Source: Candidatus Homeothermus arabinoxylanisolvens (lineage in GTDB: Bacteria; Bacteroidota; Bacteroidia; Bacteroidales; Muribaculaceae). From it: a stretch of 48,156 nt of DNA. The translations under genes were made by a program, and so were the position numbers. Shown in pieces: positions 31,454 to 40,952 of the stretch. How positions within the stretch are numbered: the first letter of the stretch is position 1; each line of letters opens with the position of its first letter. The notes under the pieces were generated by a model that worked only from the letters and a program-made list of their open reading frames with translations, was not told the DNA's origin and made no database searches. Location: the NCBI GenBank assembly GCA_001689405.1, contig LUJO01000002.1, forward strand, positions 1 through 48,156, given 5' to 3'.

Positions 31454-32634
31454 CGGCGGCAACCTCTCGGCAGTTCCATTGCGGCAATCTCTTCCTCATT
31501 CCGGGTTTCGACCTTTGGTCTCTCCTTGAAAGGCACTTCTTCGGGAACCAACGTGGGGTCAAAAGCCGCCTGTTCAGCAGAATAAGGCTGTACGGTCTGC
31601 CCGTTCTCAAGCTGCCGGCTCACTTCCTGCATCCGATAGTTAATGACAGCCGTAGCCTTCTTGACATCAGACATGACGGTGCGGATAAAATCCGGGGATT
31701 CTTCAAGTTCTGCAAGCCATGACTTGAGATAGGCGGCGGAATCTCCCTTGATATGCTTCTGTATGGCATTCTGCTGGCATATAAGTGCCGAGCCGAGTTC
31801 TGCAACCAGTTCCTCACGGGCGTAATTCTCATCACCGAAAGTACAGGCTTTCAGACGGCCGAGGCGAGAGGCTGCTCCTGTCGAATGGGTCATCTCATGG
31901 AGAAGTGTTCCATAGAAGCTCTCGCCATCAATGAACTGCTCTTTCGTTGGAACTACGATATGATCCTTTGAAACGGAATAGTAAGCCTGGTTCTGTTGCT
32001 CAGGCTTGATGGGACACACCCAGGCATTATTGTCAATCATCGCATCAATAGCCGGGAATGAGAAAACCTCGCCATTCTGCTCGGGCAGTTTCACAATACA
32101 TTGTTCCTCCAGTTTCGCATAAAGTTCCGGCCGGACTTGCTGCAGGTTTGTCTGTGCCACATTGAACACATTGAATACCTGACTCTTGGGATAGACATTA
32201 TACTGTTTCTTTTCCTCATTAGAGAGTTTCTTGTAATCTTCCCACGAAATCTTTTCCTTGGTATCCTTATCTAGGACTGTGAACGTAGTGAGAAATACCG
32301 GAAAGGATTTCTCACCCTTCAGGACATGGACGGCCTCACGTTCCTCCGAGCCTTTCTGCTGTGGATTGAGGTCCCGCTGGATGCTGTTGAATGTGCACCA
32401 CACCGGAAGTTTGTAACCCTCTTTTTCGGCATGGAGCATCAGCATAAGAGCGTTGCCTCCGTTGTAACGGCGACCGTGAAGGTTGCGAGGCCATACAAGC
32501 GCACCCTCGGTGAACCATGGCTTTTCCCAATCATGATTGATAGACTTGATTTTATCAATCATCAACTCTGTAAACCGGTCAAGAGCCTTGTCCTCCGCCG
32601 ACGGCGTATTCGCATTTTTTGAGTACCTGGCCAT
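31450..32634 (-). CDS. ardC: ArdC-type antirestriction metallopeptidase
   Basis: A 394-residue protein with an N-terminal ssDNA-binding domain (about 15-170; WPRNLHGRRYNGGNALML motif) and a C-terminal zincin domain containing HEMTH (about 246-250). A downstream glutamate region, AREELVAELGS, fits the third ligand. ArdC proteins protect incoming single-stranded DNA from restriction in the new host (family knowledge). The ATG at 32634 overlaps the stop of the upstream OB gene. The adjacent operon holds a second, catalytically degenerate relative (35012-37378). Confidence 0.9.
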   Translation of the reverse strand: MARYSKNANTPSAEDKALDRFTELMIDKIKSINHDWEKPWFTEGALVWPRNLHGRRYNGGNALMLMLHAEKEGYKLPVWCTFNSIQRDLNPQQKGSEEREAVHVLKGEKSFPVFLTTFTVLDKDTKEKISWEDYKKLSNEEKKQYNVYPKSQVFNVFNVAQTNLQQVRPELYAKLEEQCIVKLPEQNGEVFSFPAIDAMIDNNAWVCPIKPEQQNQAYYSVSKDHIVVPTKEQFIDGESFYGTLLHEMTHSTGAASRLGRLKACTFGDENYAREELVAELGSALICQQNAIQKHIKGDSAAYLKSWLAELEESPDFIRTVMSDVKKATAVINYRMQEVSRQLENGQTVQPYSAEQAAFDPTLVPEEVPFKERPKVETRNEEEIAAMELPRGCRR

Positions 32635-33227
32635 CAAACGGATGCTTTAATATATTCTTTAAGCTCAACTGCCTTACAGTTAAGATCTATATTACCTTTG
32701 AATGTCGATACCCGCAATTCACCCCTGACTTCGATTTTTGCCTTGGGCATCACGAATGTCGGAATGGCATCTTCAAACGATACAAAGCGCACGAATACGG
32801 AGTAGAACTCATCGCCAACCTTATCCGAAGAATAGGCGGAAAAACGCAGATACCGGTTCCCGTTTTTGTCAACAGGAGTCTTGATATCCTTGCAGACAAC
32901 CCCACGGAACTCCATTTCGCCGATAATGCCGGATTCCGCCACCGGGTCGATTTCGATATTATCGGCCGAGAGATTGAAATATGTCCTTTCTTCTGCAGCA
33001 CCCTTGATTTTCAACGTTCCTTCGATCGATACACGTCGCCCCTGCGTGAGCATGGCAACATCAGCATTGTCTATAGCCACGCTTATATTGACCGGCACGG
33101 CATCGCCTTTCGTCGAGGGTACATCCACCGACATACCGAAAGCCACAAAGCTATTGCCGTCTGCGGTCTGTTTTACACTTGCGGTTCTGTTAATTATACC
33201 GCATACTTTTACATTGCATTTAATCAT
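32634..33227 (-). CDS. Tandem OB-fold ssDNA-binding-like protein
   Basis: A 197-residue protein that appears to contain two OB folds: about 1-95 (MIKCNVKVCGIINRTASVK, then VSIEGTLKIKG) and about 100-195 (EFRGVVCKDIKTPVDKNGN, then AKIEVRGELRVSTFKG). The internal similarity suggests duplication of an SSB-like unit. It probably binds ssDNA, with ArdC and primase in the same operon. It would be the third OB-type protein of the element. Confidence 0.68.
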   Translation of the reverse strand: MIKCNVKVCGIINRTASVKQTADGNSFVAFGMSVDVPSTKGDAVPVNISVAIDNADVAMLTQGRRVSIEGTLKIKGAAEERTYFNLSADNIEIDPVAESGIIGEMEFRGVVCKDIKTPVDKNGNRYLRFSAYSSDKVGDEFYSVFVRFVSFEDAIPTFVMPKAKIEVRGELRVSTFKGNIDLNCKAVELKEYIKASV

Positions 33228-33270
33228 ATAATTGAATGATTGGTTAGTCGGTTATAAATCAGTTGATTTT

Positions 33271-33447
33271 TCAGTCCCTTGAGATAAGTCTGATATAGAA
33301 TATGCAAGCGACAAGTGTCTTTACTGCTTCCATGACTGAAAATATTACAGCCCATGTAAACCCTAGATTAGAGTATATCACGAGTGTGATATAACACATT
33401 ATCATCAGAATTACCACAAGCACGGTACAGAAGACGATACCTCTCAT
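33271..33447 (-). CDS. 58-residue membrane protein
   Basis: A short protein with two hydrophobic segments: about 3-25 (from IVFCTVLVVILMIMCYITLV) and about 31-53. The start at 33447 overlaps the stop of the GH73/M23 gene (33444), which supports it as a real coupled gene. A role as a small holin-like or accessory membrane protein for the neighbouring hydrolases is possible but not shown. Confidence 0.62.
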   Translation of the reverse strand: MRGIVFCTVLVVILMIMCYITLVIYSNLGFTWAVIFSVMEAVKTLVACIFYIRLISRD

Positions 33448-35009
33448 CGTTGCAACCCCTGATTCCTGTCATCGCCAATCTGTCGGTCGAAGGTCTGCGA
33501 CATCTGGTTGGCTACGACTATGTTATTGATTACACCGGCGATGCGCCCCTGTTTTATTTCGTTGCCAAGGGTCGCGTTGTCCAATACCGCGGAAAGTCTT
33601 GCCATTTCAGCATTGGTCAGTTCATGATGGAATACACCTCTTTTTTCATCAGTGATTGACAGTATAGGGTTGTGACCGTCCAGGATATTCAGGGTGCAGG
33701 CTTTAAGAGCAGGAGTAAGAGTGCCGAGGTCAATCTGACGGTTTACGACCGCATCTGTTGCAAGTTTCATTGCATCCTCCCTGTCTTTTCCATCAATCTG
33801 CACGGCGAGAGCCATGAGTGAAGAGAACATTGTGATTGCCATTTCCATTACCGGGTCATTGGACGGGAGATTCACTCCACTGTCCTCGGAAGAAAGAAGT
33901 TTCTTCATCCATCCGTCAGGTGTCATATCTTCCGACAAGGGGGCTGCAACCGCCAGATTCTCGTCGCGTGTTTCCTGCCGGATATCCCGGTCGGCATACT
34001 TGGCCAGCAGGTCAGTTCCGTTGTGCATGGCTGTGACTTTAATGTCCCCTTTAGCGGCGATCTCTGCGAGATAAGCCGCCGGATCAATATCGCGTCCTGT
34101 GCCATCGGCATTGATTATCCTCACTCCAAAGTGGAGATGTTCTCCTGTGGTTCTCGTTCCGGTGTTTCCTGACACTCCGATTTTGACTCCTGAGTTTACA
34201 ATATCACCGACCTTGACCGCAATCTCTGACAGGTGCATATATGTTGTCTGATATTTTGCTCCGTCGGGACGGTCATACTCTATTGTCACGCTCATGCCTC
34301 CCCCGGTATTGACATTGTGATTTACATTCACAATACGCCCGTTATCCTCTGTTGCAAGAAGACTGTCACCCTTGCACTTGATGTCCACTCCTTTGTGGAA
34401 CTGCTTCTGGCCCGGATTCATAGGATCATTTCGAGAGCCGTAAGGGGAAGTCACAAGCATGAACTCGTCTCGCCTGACCGGAAATGAATAACGGCAGGAC
34501 TGACTGTTGGAAGCCTCGACCACGGACTCTGTTGTCAACGGACCCATTTCCATAGCCATGCGGTCATATCTTGTCAAATCCATTTTATCAATAACAGAGA
34601 TCAGACTTGAGGCATATTGTTTCGATGATGCGTAGCCTGCTTTCTGCAGACCGTCACACCATCCACGGTAATCATCCTGCGCCAAATTGAAACAGGCGGA
34701 ATATCTGCTGTTGCTTTTGAGAATCAACGAATGATGCTCATAACTGTCACCGACAGAGCCGTACTTGCAGAATTTCTCGTCTGGTCTGTCATCGGTGTAA
34801 AGCCCATACCGACCTCCGGCATCAAGCCATGATTTCCCCGCCTTGACACCGAAATGGTTGTTGCACTCGCGTGCCAGCTGGCTGCGCCCGTTGGCACTCT
34901 CAAGGATTCCCTGGGCGAGCGTCACCGATGCCGGGACACCGTATTTGCGCTGCTGCTCGATGGCATATCCGGAATACCGCTCTACATATTGTTGTGTTAC
35001 GCTTGACAT
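33444..35009 (-). CDS. GH73 glucosaminidase plus M23 endopeptidase
   Basis: A 521-residue bifunctional cell-wall hydrolase. The N-terminal FlgJ-type glucosaminidase domain (about 1-150) has GVPASVTLAQGILESANGRS with catalytic Glu (E37). The M23/LytM domain (about 175-305) has the zinc ligands H205 and D209 (FHKGVDI), YMHLS (H259) and HLHFGV (H291, H293). A C-terminal helical domain follows (about 340-521). There is no signal peptide, so export, if any, would need another route. The intact catalytic residues suggest active digestion of peptidoglycan at the transfer site. Confidence 0.9.
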   Translation of the reverse strand: MSSVTQQYVERYSGYAIEQQRKYGVPASVTLAQGILESANGRSQLARECNNHFGVKAGKSWLDAGGRYGLYTDDRPDEKFCKYGSVGDSYEHHSLILKSNSRYSACFNLAQDDYRGWCDGLQKAGYASSKQYASSLISVIDKMDLTRYDRMAMEMGPLTTESVVEASNSQSCRYSFPVRRDEFMLVTSPYGSRNDPMNPGQKQFHKGVDIKCKGDSLLATEDNGRIVNVNHNVNTGGGMSVTIEYDRPDGAKYQTTYMHLSEIAVKVGDIVNSGVKIGVSGNTGTRTTGEHLHFGVRIINADGTGRDIDPAAYLAEIAAKGDIKVTAMHNGTDLLAKYADRDIRQETRDENLAVAAPLSEDMTPDGWMKKLLSSEDSGVNLPSNDPVMEMAITMFSSLMALAVQIDGKDREDAMKLATDAVVNRQIDLGTLTPALKACTLNILDGHNPILSITDEKRGVFHHELTNAEMARLSAVLDNATLGNEIKQGRIAGVINNIVVANQMSQTFDRQIGDDRNQGLQR

Positions 35010-35011
35010 AA

Positions 35012-37378
35012 TTATCTTCCTCTGTGAGCTATTTGTGTTTCTTCAACTTCCTCTGTTCTCTCCACATCGACTCTCCCTACCATTGGTTCAGGCGTAGCAG
35101 CCTCCGGCGTAACGGCCTCGCCTTGAGATACCCGTGCTCCGAGGACATCGGCAAATACCTTTGCAGCAAGTGAGGTCTTGTACCCGTCCATGTCCTCGGC
35201 CACAAACATCCTGTTCCATTGGTCACGAGTAATCTCGCGAGGGTTCACGTTCTCGACTCCCTCTATCCTTGGAGCACACATGATTTTGTCCTCTTTGGTC
35301 TTGTAAACATTCACTCGGGTAATCCTTGAGACATCAACTCCTTCGGGGATGTCGTTGAAGATGTTGAAACGAAGGGAAGGATTCACCTTGATAATCTCAT
35401 AGTATTTCTGTCCGAGTTCCATGCGAAGCCGGTCTGCCTCAGACTGATGTCCTTGACGGAGTGTGGAAAAGAAACGGTTGATATCCTCTTTTTCAGGATA
35501 GATACAGAACGATTCGCTGTCCCTTGGCTTAATATAGAAAGCCCACCTCGCGTTGTCATCCTTGAGCATATGTACACGGTCGAAAAGCACGCTGTTCGCT
35601 GCATCGACCGCCCCGGAGACATCCAGTCTGGCAACCTCACTGAGCCGGCCACCCTTATAGGCCATTTCATGGACTGTCCTGCCTTCATAGAAACCGTCAT
35701 CTGCACCCAGCGACAGCCTCCCATCGTTATTGTAGAACCGGACGTAAGTGGCGCCATCTTTTTTCAGGGCTGACTCGATTCTGGACAGAGGGAAACCTTT
35801 CAGCGCAAAATTTGTAAGTGTCGCTCTGGCATCCGCCCGTTCCTTTGAGGACATCACCTCGTCTGGGGTTACACGGAAAAGCCTACGCTGTCCGTCAGGC
35901 AGGTTGACATACCCCCCGGCCATTGCACCTCCAGGGAGAACCACGTCATAGATTCCTGTCCGTATGTCCTTCACCACAGCCATCGAACGGTCTGCCTCGC
36001 ATGGAATCCGCCGTATCATGTCTTGAATAAGGTAATGGTTTGACCTGGCGTTCCATACGGTAGGCAGGTATTCAAAGCACAGACGATTGATGGAGTCGGC
36101 GTTTTTAAGAGCCTCGCCGTATGCAAGTTCCACTTGCTCCGGGTCATCAGAACAAGTCAACGCCATGGCTTCTTCCAGTTCCTTGTTATAATATGTCAGG
36201 TCGAACTTATCAAGAAATTCGCGTTTTTCCTCCGGTGTCGAAAAGTTGCGGTCATCAATCTTCATGCCGTTGTGACGTAGAATGTCACAAAGTATGACCG
36301 CTTCATGGCTGTCAACCTGCGGTTTCTGCTTCTGCTGCAACTCATCTATCTTTGCCTGTGTACGGAATCGGGCATATTCAATCTTCTCTCCCTGTTCTGC
36401 CTTGCGTATTACATCAAGCGCATTGTTAACATCCGCTTCCAGAGCGTCAATCATGCAGGGATTCTCCTGAAGTTCCCGAGTCCAGTTGTCTATCAGCGTG
36501 AGATTCTGAGTACTGATTTTTGCCGGAAGTCCGAGTTCATTCATCTTTACTGCGGATGCCACTTCCACTACAAGACGCTCGTACCGGTCTGCGTAGTCTC
36601 CCGGCGCTTGACCTCCCTTCATCACCATACCTTCACGGGCAAGACGCTGCCGGTGGCCTGTGGCGGATATAATATGGCGCATGAGTTCCTGCACATATTC
36701 TGGATATTCCGCATACTTCTTCTGGTCGGGCATATATACGGCATCCTTCTCAGTGTCGTAATAAGCCGACTCGGATACTTCGCGACGTATCGGCACAAGA
36801 TAACCCTTAATCTGCTTTACAAAGCTGTTGACTGATGCGCGAAGCTGCCGTTCCTCAGCTTTCAGGTTGCCACGCTCGTTAGCAGAACCGAAGCGGTCGA
36901 GAACCGAGCGATATTTATCCTCGTCCGCATGGGGCATAACTGTCTGCTCAAGGTTGAAAAGCACACGGATCTGCCGCTGCTGTACTCCCTTGTATTCTGC
37001 CTGCTGCTCCTGAGTGAGTTTTTTATAGTCGCCCGCGCTGACCACATCCTTCGGGTCATGCTTGTTGACATAGAGATCCCAGGCATACCAGTTGAAAGGT
37101 GTGCCTTTCTCCTTGCCGATGACGGGGATTCCTGCCGCCTTGGCAGTGTGGAAGAATACATATTGTGAAGAAGGGTATTTCTCGCGGTCTGCGTTCAGCT
37201 GGAGTATGAGCGCATTGAAGGGGCTTACCATCGGTCCCTTCGGATATATACGCGGAGCCATCATGCCGGTATGGTTTAGCCATCGGCCACCGTTGCTCAT
37301 TGCATTGGAAAGGGCGTCGTTGATTAACTGGACCTGGCGGATAGCCGCCTTCTCTTCCTGTAGGGATTTTTCTTTCAT
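35012..37378 (-). CDS. ArdC-like protein with dead active site, plus large C-terminal region
   Basis: A 788-residue protein. Its first ~330 residues align by eye with the ArdC gene of the same operon: SPFNALILQLNADREKYPSS matches GGNALMLMLHAEKEG, SAGDYKKLTQEQQAEYK matches SWEDYKKLSNEEKKQYN, and LMRHIISATG stands where ArdC has LLHEMTHSTG. HExxH has thus become RHxxS, so zinc catalysis is unlikely. The remaining ~450 residues have no recognised domain. It is probably an ssDNA-binding or structural ArdC derivative. Confidence 0.75.
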   Translation of the reverse strand: MKEKSLQEEKAAIRQVQLINDALSNAMSNGGRWLNHTGMMAPRIYPKGPMVSPFNALILQLNADREKYPSSQYVFFHTAKAAGIPVIGKEKGTPFNWYAWDLYVNKHDPKDVVSAGDYKKLTQEQQAEYKGVQQRQIRVLFNLEQTVMPHADEDKYRSVLDRFGSANERGNLKAEERQLRASVNSFVKQIKGYLVPIRREVSESAYYDTEKDAVYMPDQKKYAEYPEYVQELMRHIISATGHRQRLAREGMVMKGGQAPGDYADRYERLVVEVASAVKMNELGLPAKISTQNLTLIDNWTRELQENPCMIDALEADVNNALDVIRKAEQGEKIEYARFRTQAKIDELQQKQKPQVDSHEAVILCDILRHNGMKIDDRNFSTPEEKREFLDKFDLTYYNKELEEAMALTCSDDPEQVELAYGEALKNADSINRLCFEYLPTVWNARSNHYLIQDMIRRIPCEADRSMAVVKDIRTGIYDVVLPGGAMAGGYVNLPDGQRRLFRVTPDEVMSSKERADARATLTNFALKGFPLSRIESALKKDGATYVRFYNNDGRLSLGADDGFYEGRTVHEMAYKGGRLSEVARLDVSGAVDAANSVLFDRVHMLKDDNARWAFYIKPRDSESFCIYPEKEDINRFFSTLRQGHQSEADRLRMELGQKYYEIIKVNPSLRFNIFNDIPEGVDVSRITRVNVYKTKEDKIMCAPRIEGVENVNPREITRDQWNRMFVAEDMDGYKTSLAAKVFADVLGARVSQGEAVTPEAATPEPMVGRVDVERTEEVEETQIAHRGR

Positions 37379-37392
37379 ATTCTGTCTCGCTG

Positions 37393-39180
37393 TTATCTGA
37401 TTTGTCTGGTCTGTGATTGGCTCTCCTGGGTGACTGTGCGGTAGTTCTCCTGCGCGAGCTGATTGTTGGCGTCATGTCTGGCAAGTACCGCGTTCGCAAG
37501 AGTATTCAATGGCAAGGCTCCGCTCTGATATGCCGCCACAACGTTATCCGGAAGCATTATCGAGCATGGAGTCCGGTCTATGTTGGCGACAAGGCAGTTG
37601 CCGTTTATGACCGGACCGGTTATTCTCGGATTGAGTTCCTGATCTTCATACTGCTTGAATCTCAGTCCATTAGGATTATTATGCCGTCCTATGCTTTCAT
37701 GTCCGGCCTTGTTGACAAGGTTAAGTCCGCCCATGCCGATGAGTACCATCTTCAAGATTGGGTTCTTTACAAATAGTCCGGCGACTACGGATGCCATAGG
37801 TATGAGGTTGTCCCGGAGATGCAGGCTCTGCGTCTTGCCGGTCATCATTCCCACAAGGATGTCGGGCATCATTGCTATGACATAACCGAGGTTATGACCG
37901 ATGTCTCCGAGACCGGCGAACCCGAGGTCGGACATCAATGGCCCCCATCCGGCTTGATTGGTCTCTTGCTCCTGACGGATATGGCGATTGTCAGCAACTT
38001 CGTCTCCGTCGTAAGGATTATGTCCCATTTGCTGTTCAGATTGAGTACCTTCCGAACGTGCAGCCAGCTGAATTTCGGCAGCTTTTGTAGGTGACATCTC
38101 TTTCACCATTGCGCCGTCCTGACTTTTAAATGTTTGCGGCCGAGCTGTTTTTTGTGCAGCTTCATCAAAAGTTTTCCTTACATTACCTACGGCAGTGGCA
38201 ATAGGCGAGAAAAATGCCTTGGCGCCACGGCTTATAAAACCGCCCGGCGAGAATGTTCCGACCGGTCTTTTGAGATTGCTGTTGATTCTCGCGACCCCAT
38301 CGCATCTCCCGGCATCAAGCCATCCGGCCTGTTCCCTGATAGAGTCAAACACATTCTCGTTTTCACCTGAGCCGAACACACCATGGCTGATACACTCTTC
38401 GATAGAGATAGTGTTATCCTGCTTTTTTGAGTCAATATAGGCTTCCACACCGGCAAAAACGACTTCCACTCCGGCGAGCTTGGCAAGATTGGCCCATGAA
38501 CCACACCCCATTGTCGTAACAGTGTCAACGACAAATGAGGCCGCTTTCGCTCCTCCCCATTCCCAGCCGTTGGCTTTATATTTGGCTTCCGCCTCCTTGT
38601 CTATCTGTGCCTCAAGCGGAGACCTGTTCAACGTATATGGTAGCCCGAACAGGCTTTCTCCCGCGGCTTTCTTGATAATATATTCGGCTGTAGATTTGGG
38701 AGTTTCCTTGTCAATGAGTCGGTCAACCATCGTTTGCTGCATACGGTAGTCTATATATGCAGTGGCAAGGTCACAGCCGATCTGCAGTGACACCTTGTCG
38801 TAGCGTTCCCGACCAATTGAAGCCACCATAGCACCACGCCACTCTATTGTGAGGTCAACGATATCATGGGAAAGCTCCTTGTCATTGACTACGGCTTCCT
38901 TGCACATCACGAGATAGTCCTCGGTGGTCTTACTGTTCCATTCACCGGTGGCTTTCAGAATCATCGAGGATGTGTCAATACCGGGGGCGCAACGGCCTCC
39001 GTCTGCGAGTGACGAGAGAATCCCACCGAAGCTCATGTTCCATTCCGCACGCTCCTGACCCTGTTTCTTGATCAGGTCACGGCGCACATCGTCCATTAGT
39101 CCTGCCACATTGGCAGAAAGATAGCGGCCAAGGCAGTATTCCACCTCGACAAGGGCATCCATATTGTAAGGTCGTGCCAT
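37393..39180 (-). CDS. Large protein of unknown function
   Basis: A 595-residue protein. The N-terminal half is helical and charged. The C-terminal half has hydrophobic stretches (for example LGYVIAMMPDILVGMMTG and NLIPMASVVAGLFVKN) that could be membrane-associated. The ATG at 39180 sits next to the stop of the upstream gene; an upstream GTG at 39189 is less likely. No family recognised. The conserved position within the operon implies a role in transfer. Confidence 0.6.
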   Translation of the reverse strand: MARPYNMDALVEVEYCLGRYLSANVAGLMDDVRRDLIKKQGQERAEWNMSFGGILSSLADGGRCAPGIDTSSMILKATGEWNSKTTEDYLVMCKEAVVNDKELSHDIVDLTIEWRGAMVASIGRERYDKVSLQIGCDLATAYIDYRMQQTMVDRLIDKETPKSTAEYIIKKAAGESLFGLPYTLNRSPLEAQIDKEAEAKYKANGWEWGGAKAASFVVDTVTTMGCGSWANLAKLAGVEVVFAGVEAYIDSKKQDNTISIEECISHGVFGSGENENVFDSIREQAGWLDAGRCDGVARINSNLKRPVGTFSPGGFISRGAKAFFSPIATAVGNVRKTFDEAAQKTARPQTFKSQDGAMVKEMSPTKAAEIQLAARSEGTQSEQQMGHNPYDGDEVADNRHIRQEQETNQAGWGPLMSDLGFAGLGDIGHNLGYVIAMMPDILVGMMTGKTQSLHLRDNLIPMASVVAGLFVKNPILKMVLIGMGGLNLVNKAGHESIGRHNNPNGLRFKQYEDQELNPRITGPVINGNCLVANIDRTPCSIMLPDNVVAAYQSGALPLNTLANAVLARHDANNQLAQENYRTVTQESQSQTRQIR

Positions 39181-39181
39181 G

Positions 39182-39484
39182 TTATACACTCTGTTTCAAT
39201 AATTGTTCTCTGGTCTGATTGATTGCATTGTGGTATGCCTCCATCTGAGAAGGAAAATATTCCTCAAGCCATTCGTCCTTATTGACAAGATTCCGGATGA
39301 AGTTGACGGCTATCTGTCGCTCTATCTCAATGGCGGCCTCACCACTCTCGGAATTGTTGAACCATGCCTTGGTGAACCACCGTATCCCGAAACGGTCAGG
39401 ATAGACGCTCACCATCCTTGGAATATCGAAACTCTGTATGTCTATATCCCAGTCGGCAAGCGGATCTGTCAGACCCTGGCTCAA
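39182..39484 (-). CDS. Small hypothetical protein
   Basis: A 100-residue acidic protein with aromatic motifs (WFTKAWFNNSESGEAA). The start appears to be a TTG at 39484 overlapping the TGA of the gene upstream, an unusual codon but well placed for coupling. The next internal Met would remove about 23 residues. Function unknown. Confidence 0.55.
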   Translation of the reverse strand: MSQGLTDPLADWDIDIQSFDIPRMVSVYPDRFGIRWFTKAWFNNSESGEAAIEIERQIAVNFIRNLVNKDEWLEEYFPSQMEAYHNAINQTREQLLKQSV

Positions 39485-40293
39485 TACGGCTGACTCATGG
39501 ACTTTTTTTTTAAGTTGTCAGCCAGCGTTGAAAGATAAATCTGCTGGCGGATGGCAAGATAATTCAAGAAATCACCGATGAGTAAGTTCTGCGCCTTGCA
39601 TGCCAGAGGCACAGAAGACTCGTCAAGTCCGCCTGGATTGCCGAGATGCGGAATGGTGCGGAAAAAGAACTGCCTGACAGCTGCCCATGAGAAAATATTC
39701 CTCAATGACATCTCTGTTTGCATCGGCAACAGATAGTTCCCGTTGGCAAGATCGGACAGATACGAAGGATACCATCTGAGCATTAGCCGTTCTATCTCCT
39801 CCCGGTCATCGTCGTAATCGGTCGGCACGTCCATATCGATGGTCTCGAAATCGGGTGTGGCAATCTTTCCGGTCTGGAGAAGCATCTTTATGTTACCGTA
39901 GATCATAGTTAGGAACTCCATCGGATTAATCTCCTCTTCCTGATACTTTACCTCTATGTGGAGCGAGTCACCGGCCATGCCGACTACCGTTCCAGCCTTG
40001 ACCCTTTGGTCAACCTGTGCGAATCGGCTCTTGAGGCTGGAGTATGTGGCAAGGTAGTCACCGTGCCGGAGCATCAACGAGGCTCCGTCGCGGTCGTTCA
40101 TCGCTCCGCATACCTGACCGTCGGCAACCGATGCGACCAGAAAGTTGTGTGTCCTGAAGTCAACGCCGTGGTTGAATGAGCCGTCGGAGGTTTCTCCGTA
40201 TGGCTTGATTATCTCCACTCTTCCCTTCTTTTCCTCAAAGGGCATCGAGTATCCTGATTTGGAATACAGATTTGAATTCTGATTATAGTTCAT
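39481..40293 (-). CDS. M23-like protein, probably non-enzymatic
   Basis: A 270-residue protein whose first ~120 residues have the outline of an M23/LytM domain. FNHGVDF stands for the F-H-x-G-V-D motif, YSSLK for YMHLS, and DSLHIEV for HLHFGV. Thus the first zinc His is replaced by N41 and both catalytic His are replaced by Ser, leaving D45 and H112. It probably binds peptidoglycan or acts as a scaffold, or is related to LysM/M23-like structural proteins of transfer machines. The C-terminal ~150 residues are helical without recognised domain. Confidence 0.72.
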   Translation of the reverse strand: MNYNQNSNLYSKSGYSMPFEEKKGRVEIIKPYGETSDGSFNHGVDFRTHNFLVASVADGQVCGAMNDRDGASLMLRHGDYLATYSSLKSRFAQVDQRVKAGTVVGMAGDSLHIEVKYQEEEINPMEFLTMIYGNIKMLLQTGKIATPDFETIDMDVPTDYDDDREEIERLMLRWYPSYLSDLANGNYLLPMQTEMSLRNIFSWAAVRQFFFRTIPHLGNPGGLDESSVPLACKAQNLLIGDFLNYLAIRQQIYLSTLADNLKKKSMSQPY

Positions 40294-40303
40294 GTATGAA
40301 TGT

Positions 40304-40951
40304 TTATCTTCTGATTACCTGTCTTTGAGTCTCTTCCTGCCGAGACTGTTCCTGTCTGGCTTCAGGAGTGTCCTGCTTTTGGTCGTTCTGTCTCTGTGGC
40401 TGTTGCTGCACCACGCGCGAGTTGTTGCCGATGAGCAGCATACCGAGCAATGCGCCTGCAATTTTGCCGAGCCAGCCGAAACGTCCGAAGATGAGAAGAG
40501 CGGAGGCAACGAGTCCCAGCATTGACATCATTGACACCTTGCCACTGAAAATATTGCTGAACAGGTTCCCGAACATACCGGCTCCGTTCCCTGAAGTGAG
40601 GCTGCTGAAGAACTTGCCTATACCTCCCCATGAGGACGCGGTGCTGTTGACATTGTTGACGGCATCGGTTACTCCTCCGATTGCTTCACGGGCTGCCCCT
40701 ATGGTATCGCCGACAGCCCCGACGGTGCCATGAACCGTGTCCTTTACCGCCGCGTTGGTTTCCTCGCCGAGAACTGCTTCTCCGACTGTCTGCATCACAG
40801 GCTTGTCGTTGATGAGAGCCTCCCATCCGACATAACCCACACCGGCTCCTATGGTGGCGGTCTTTATAGCCCGGCCTGTGCCGGCAAGCGTGCGCTGAGG
40901 GTGTACAACCGGAGCCGACACCCATTTCAATACTGAACTCCATTTGCTCAT
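40304..40951 (-). CDS. Membrane protein, unknown
   Basis: A 215-residue protein with a Gly/Ser/Ala-rich first half and predicted membrane segments near 145-157 and 163-175 (SMLGLVASALLIFG, then IAGALLGMLLIG). It ends in a Gln/Arg-rich hydrophilic tail (VVQQQPQRQNDQKQD). Membrane topology and function unknown. It is one gene of the transfer-type operon. Confidence 0.6.
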   Translation of the reverse strand: MSKWSSVLKWVSAPVVHPQRTLAGTGRAIKTATIGAGVGYVGWEALINDKPVMQTVGEAVLGEETNAAVKDTVHGTVGAVGDTIGAAREAIGGVTDAVNNVNSTASSWGGIGKFFSSLTSGNGAGMFGNLFSNIFSGKVSMMSMLGLVASALLIFGRFGWLGKIAGALLGMLLIGNNSRVVQQQPQRQNDQKQDTPEARQEQSRQEETQRQVIRR

Positions 40952-40952
40952 C

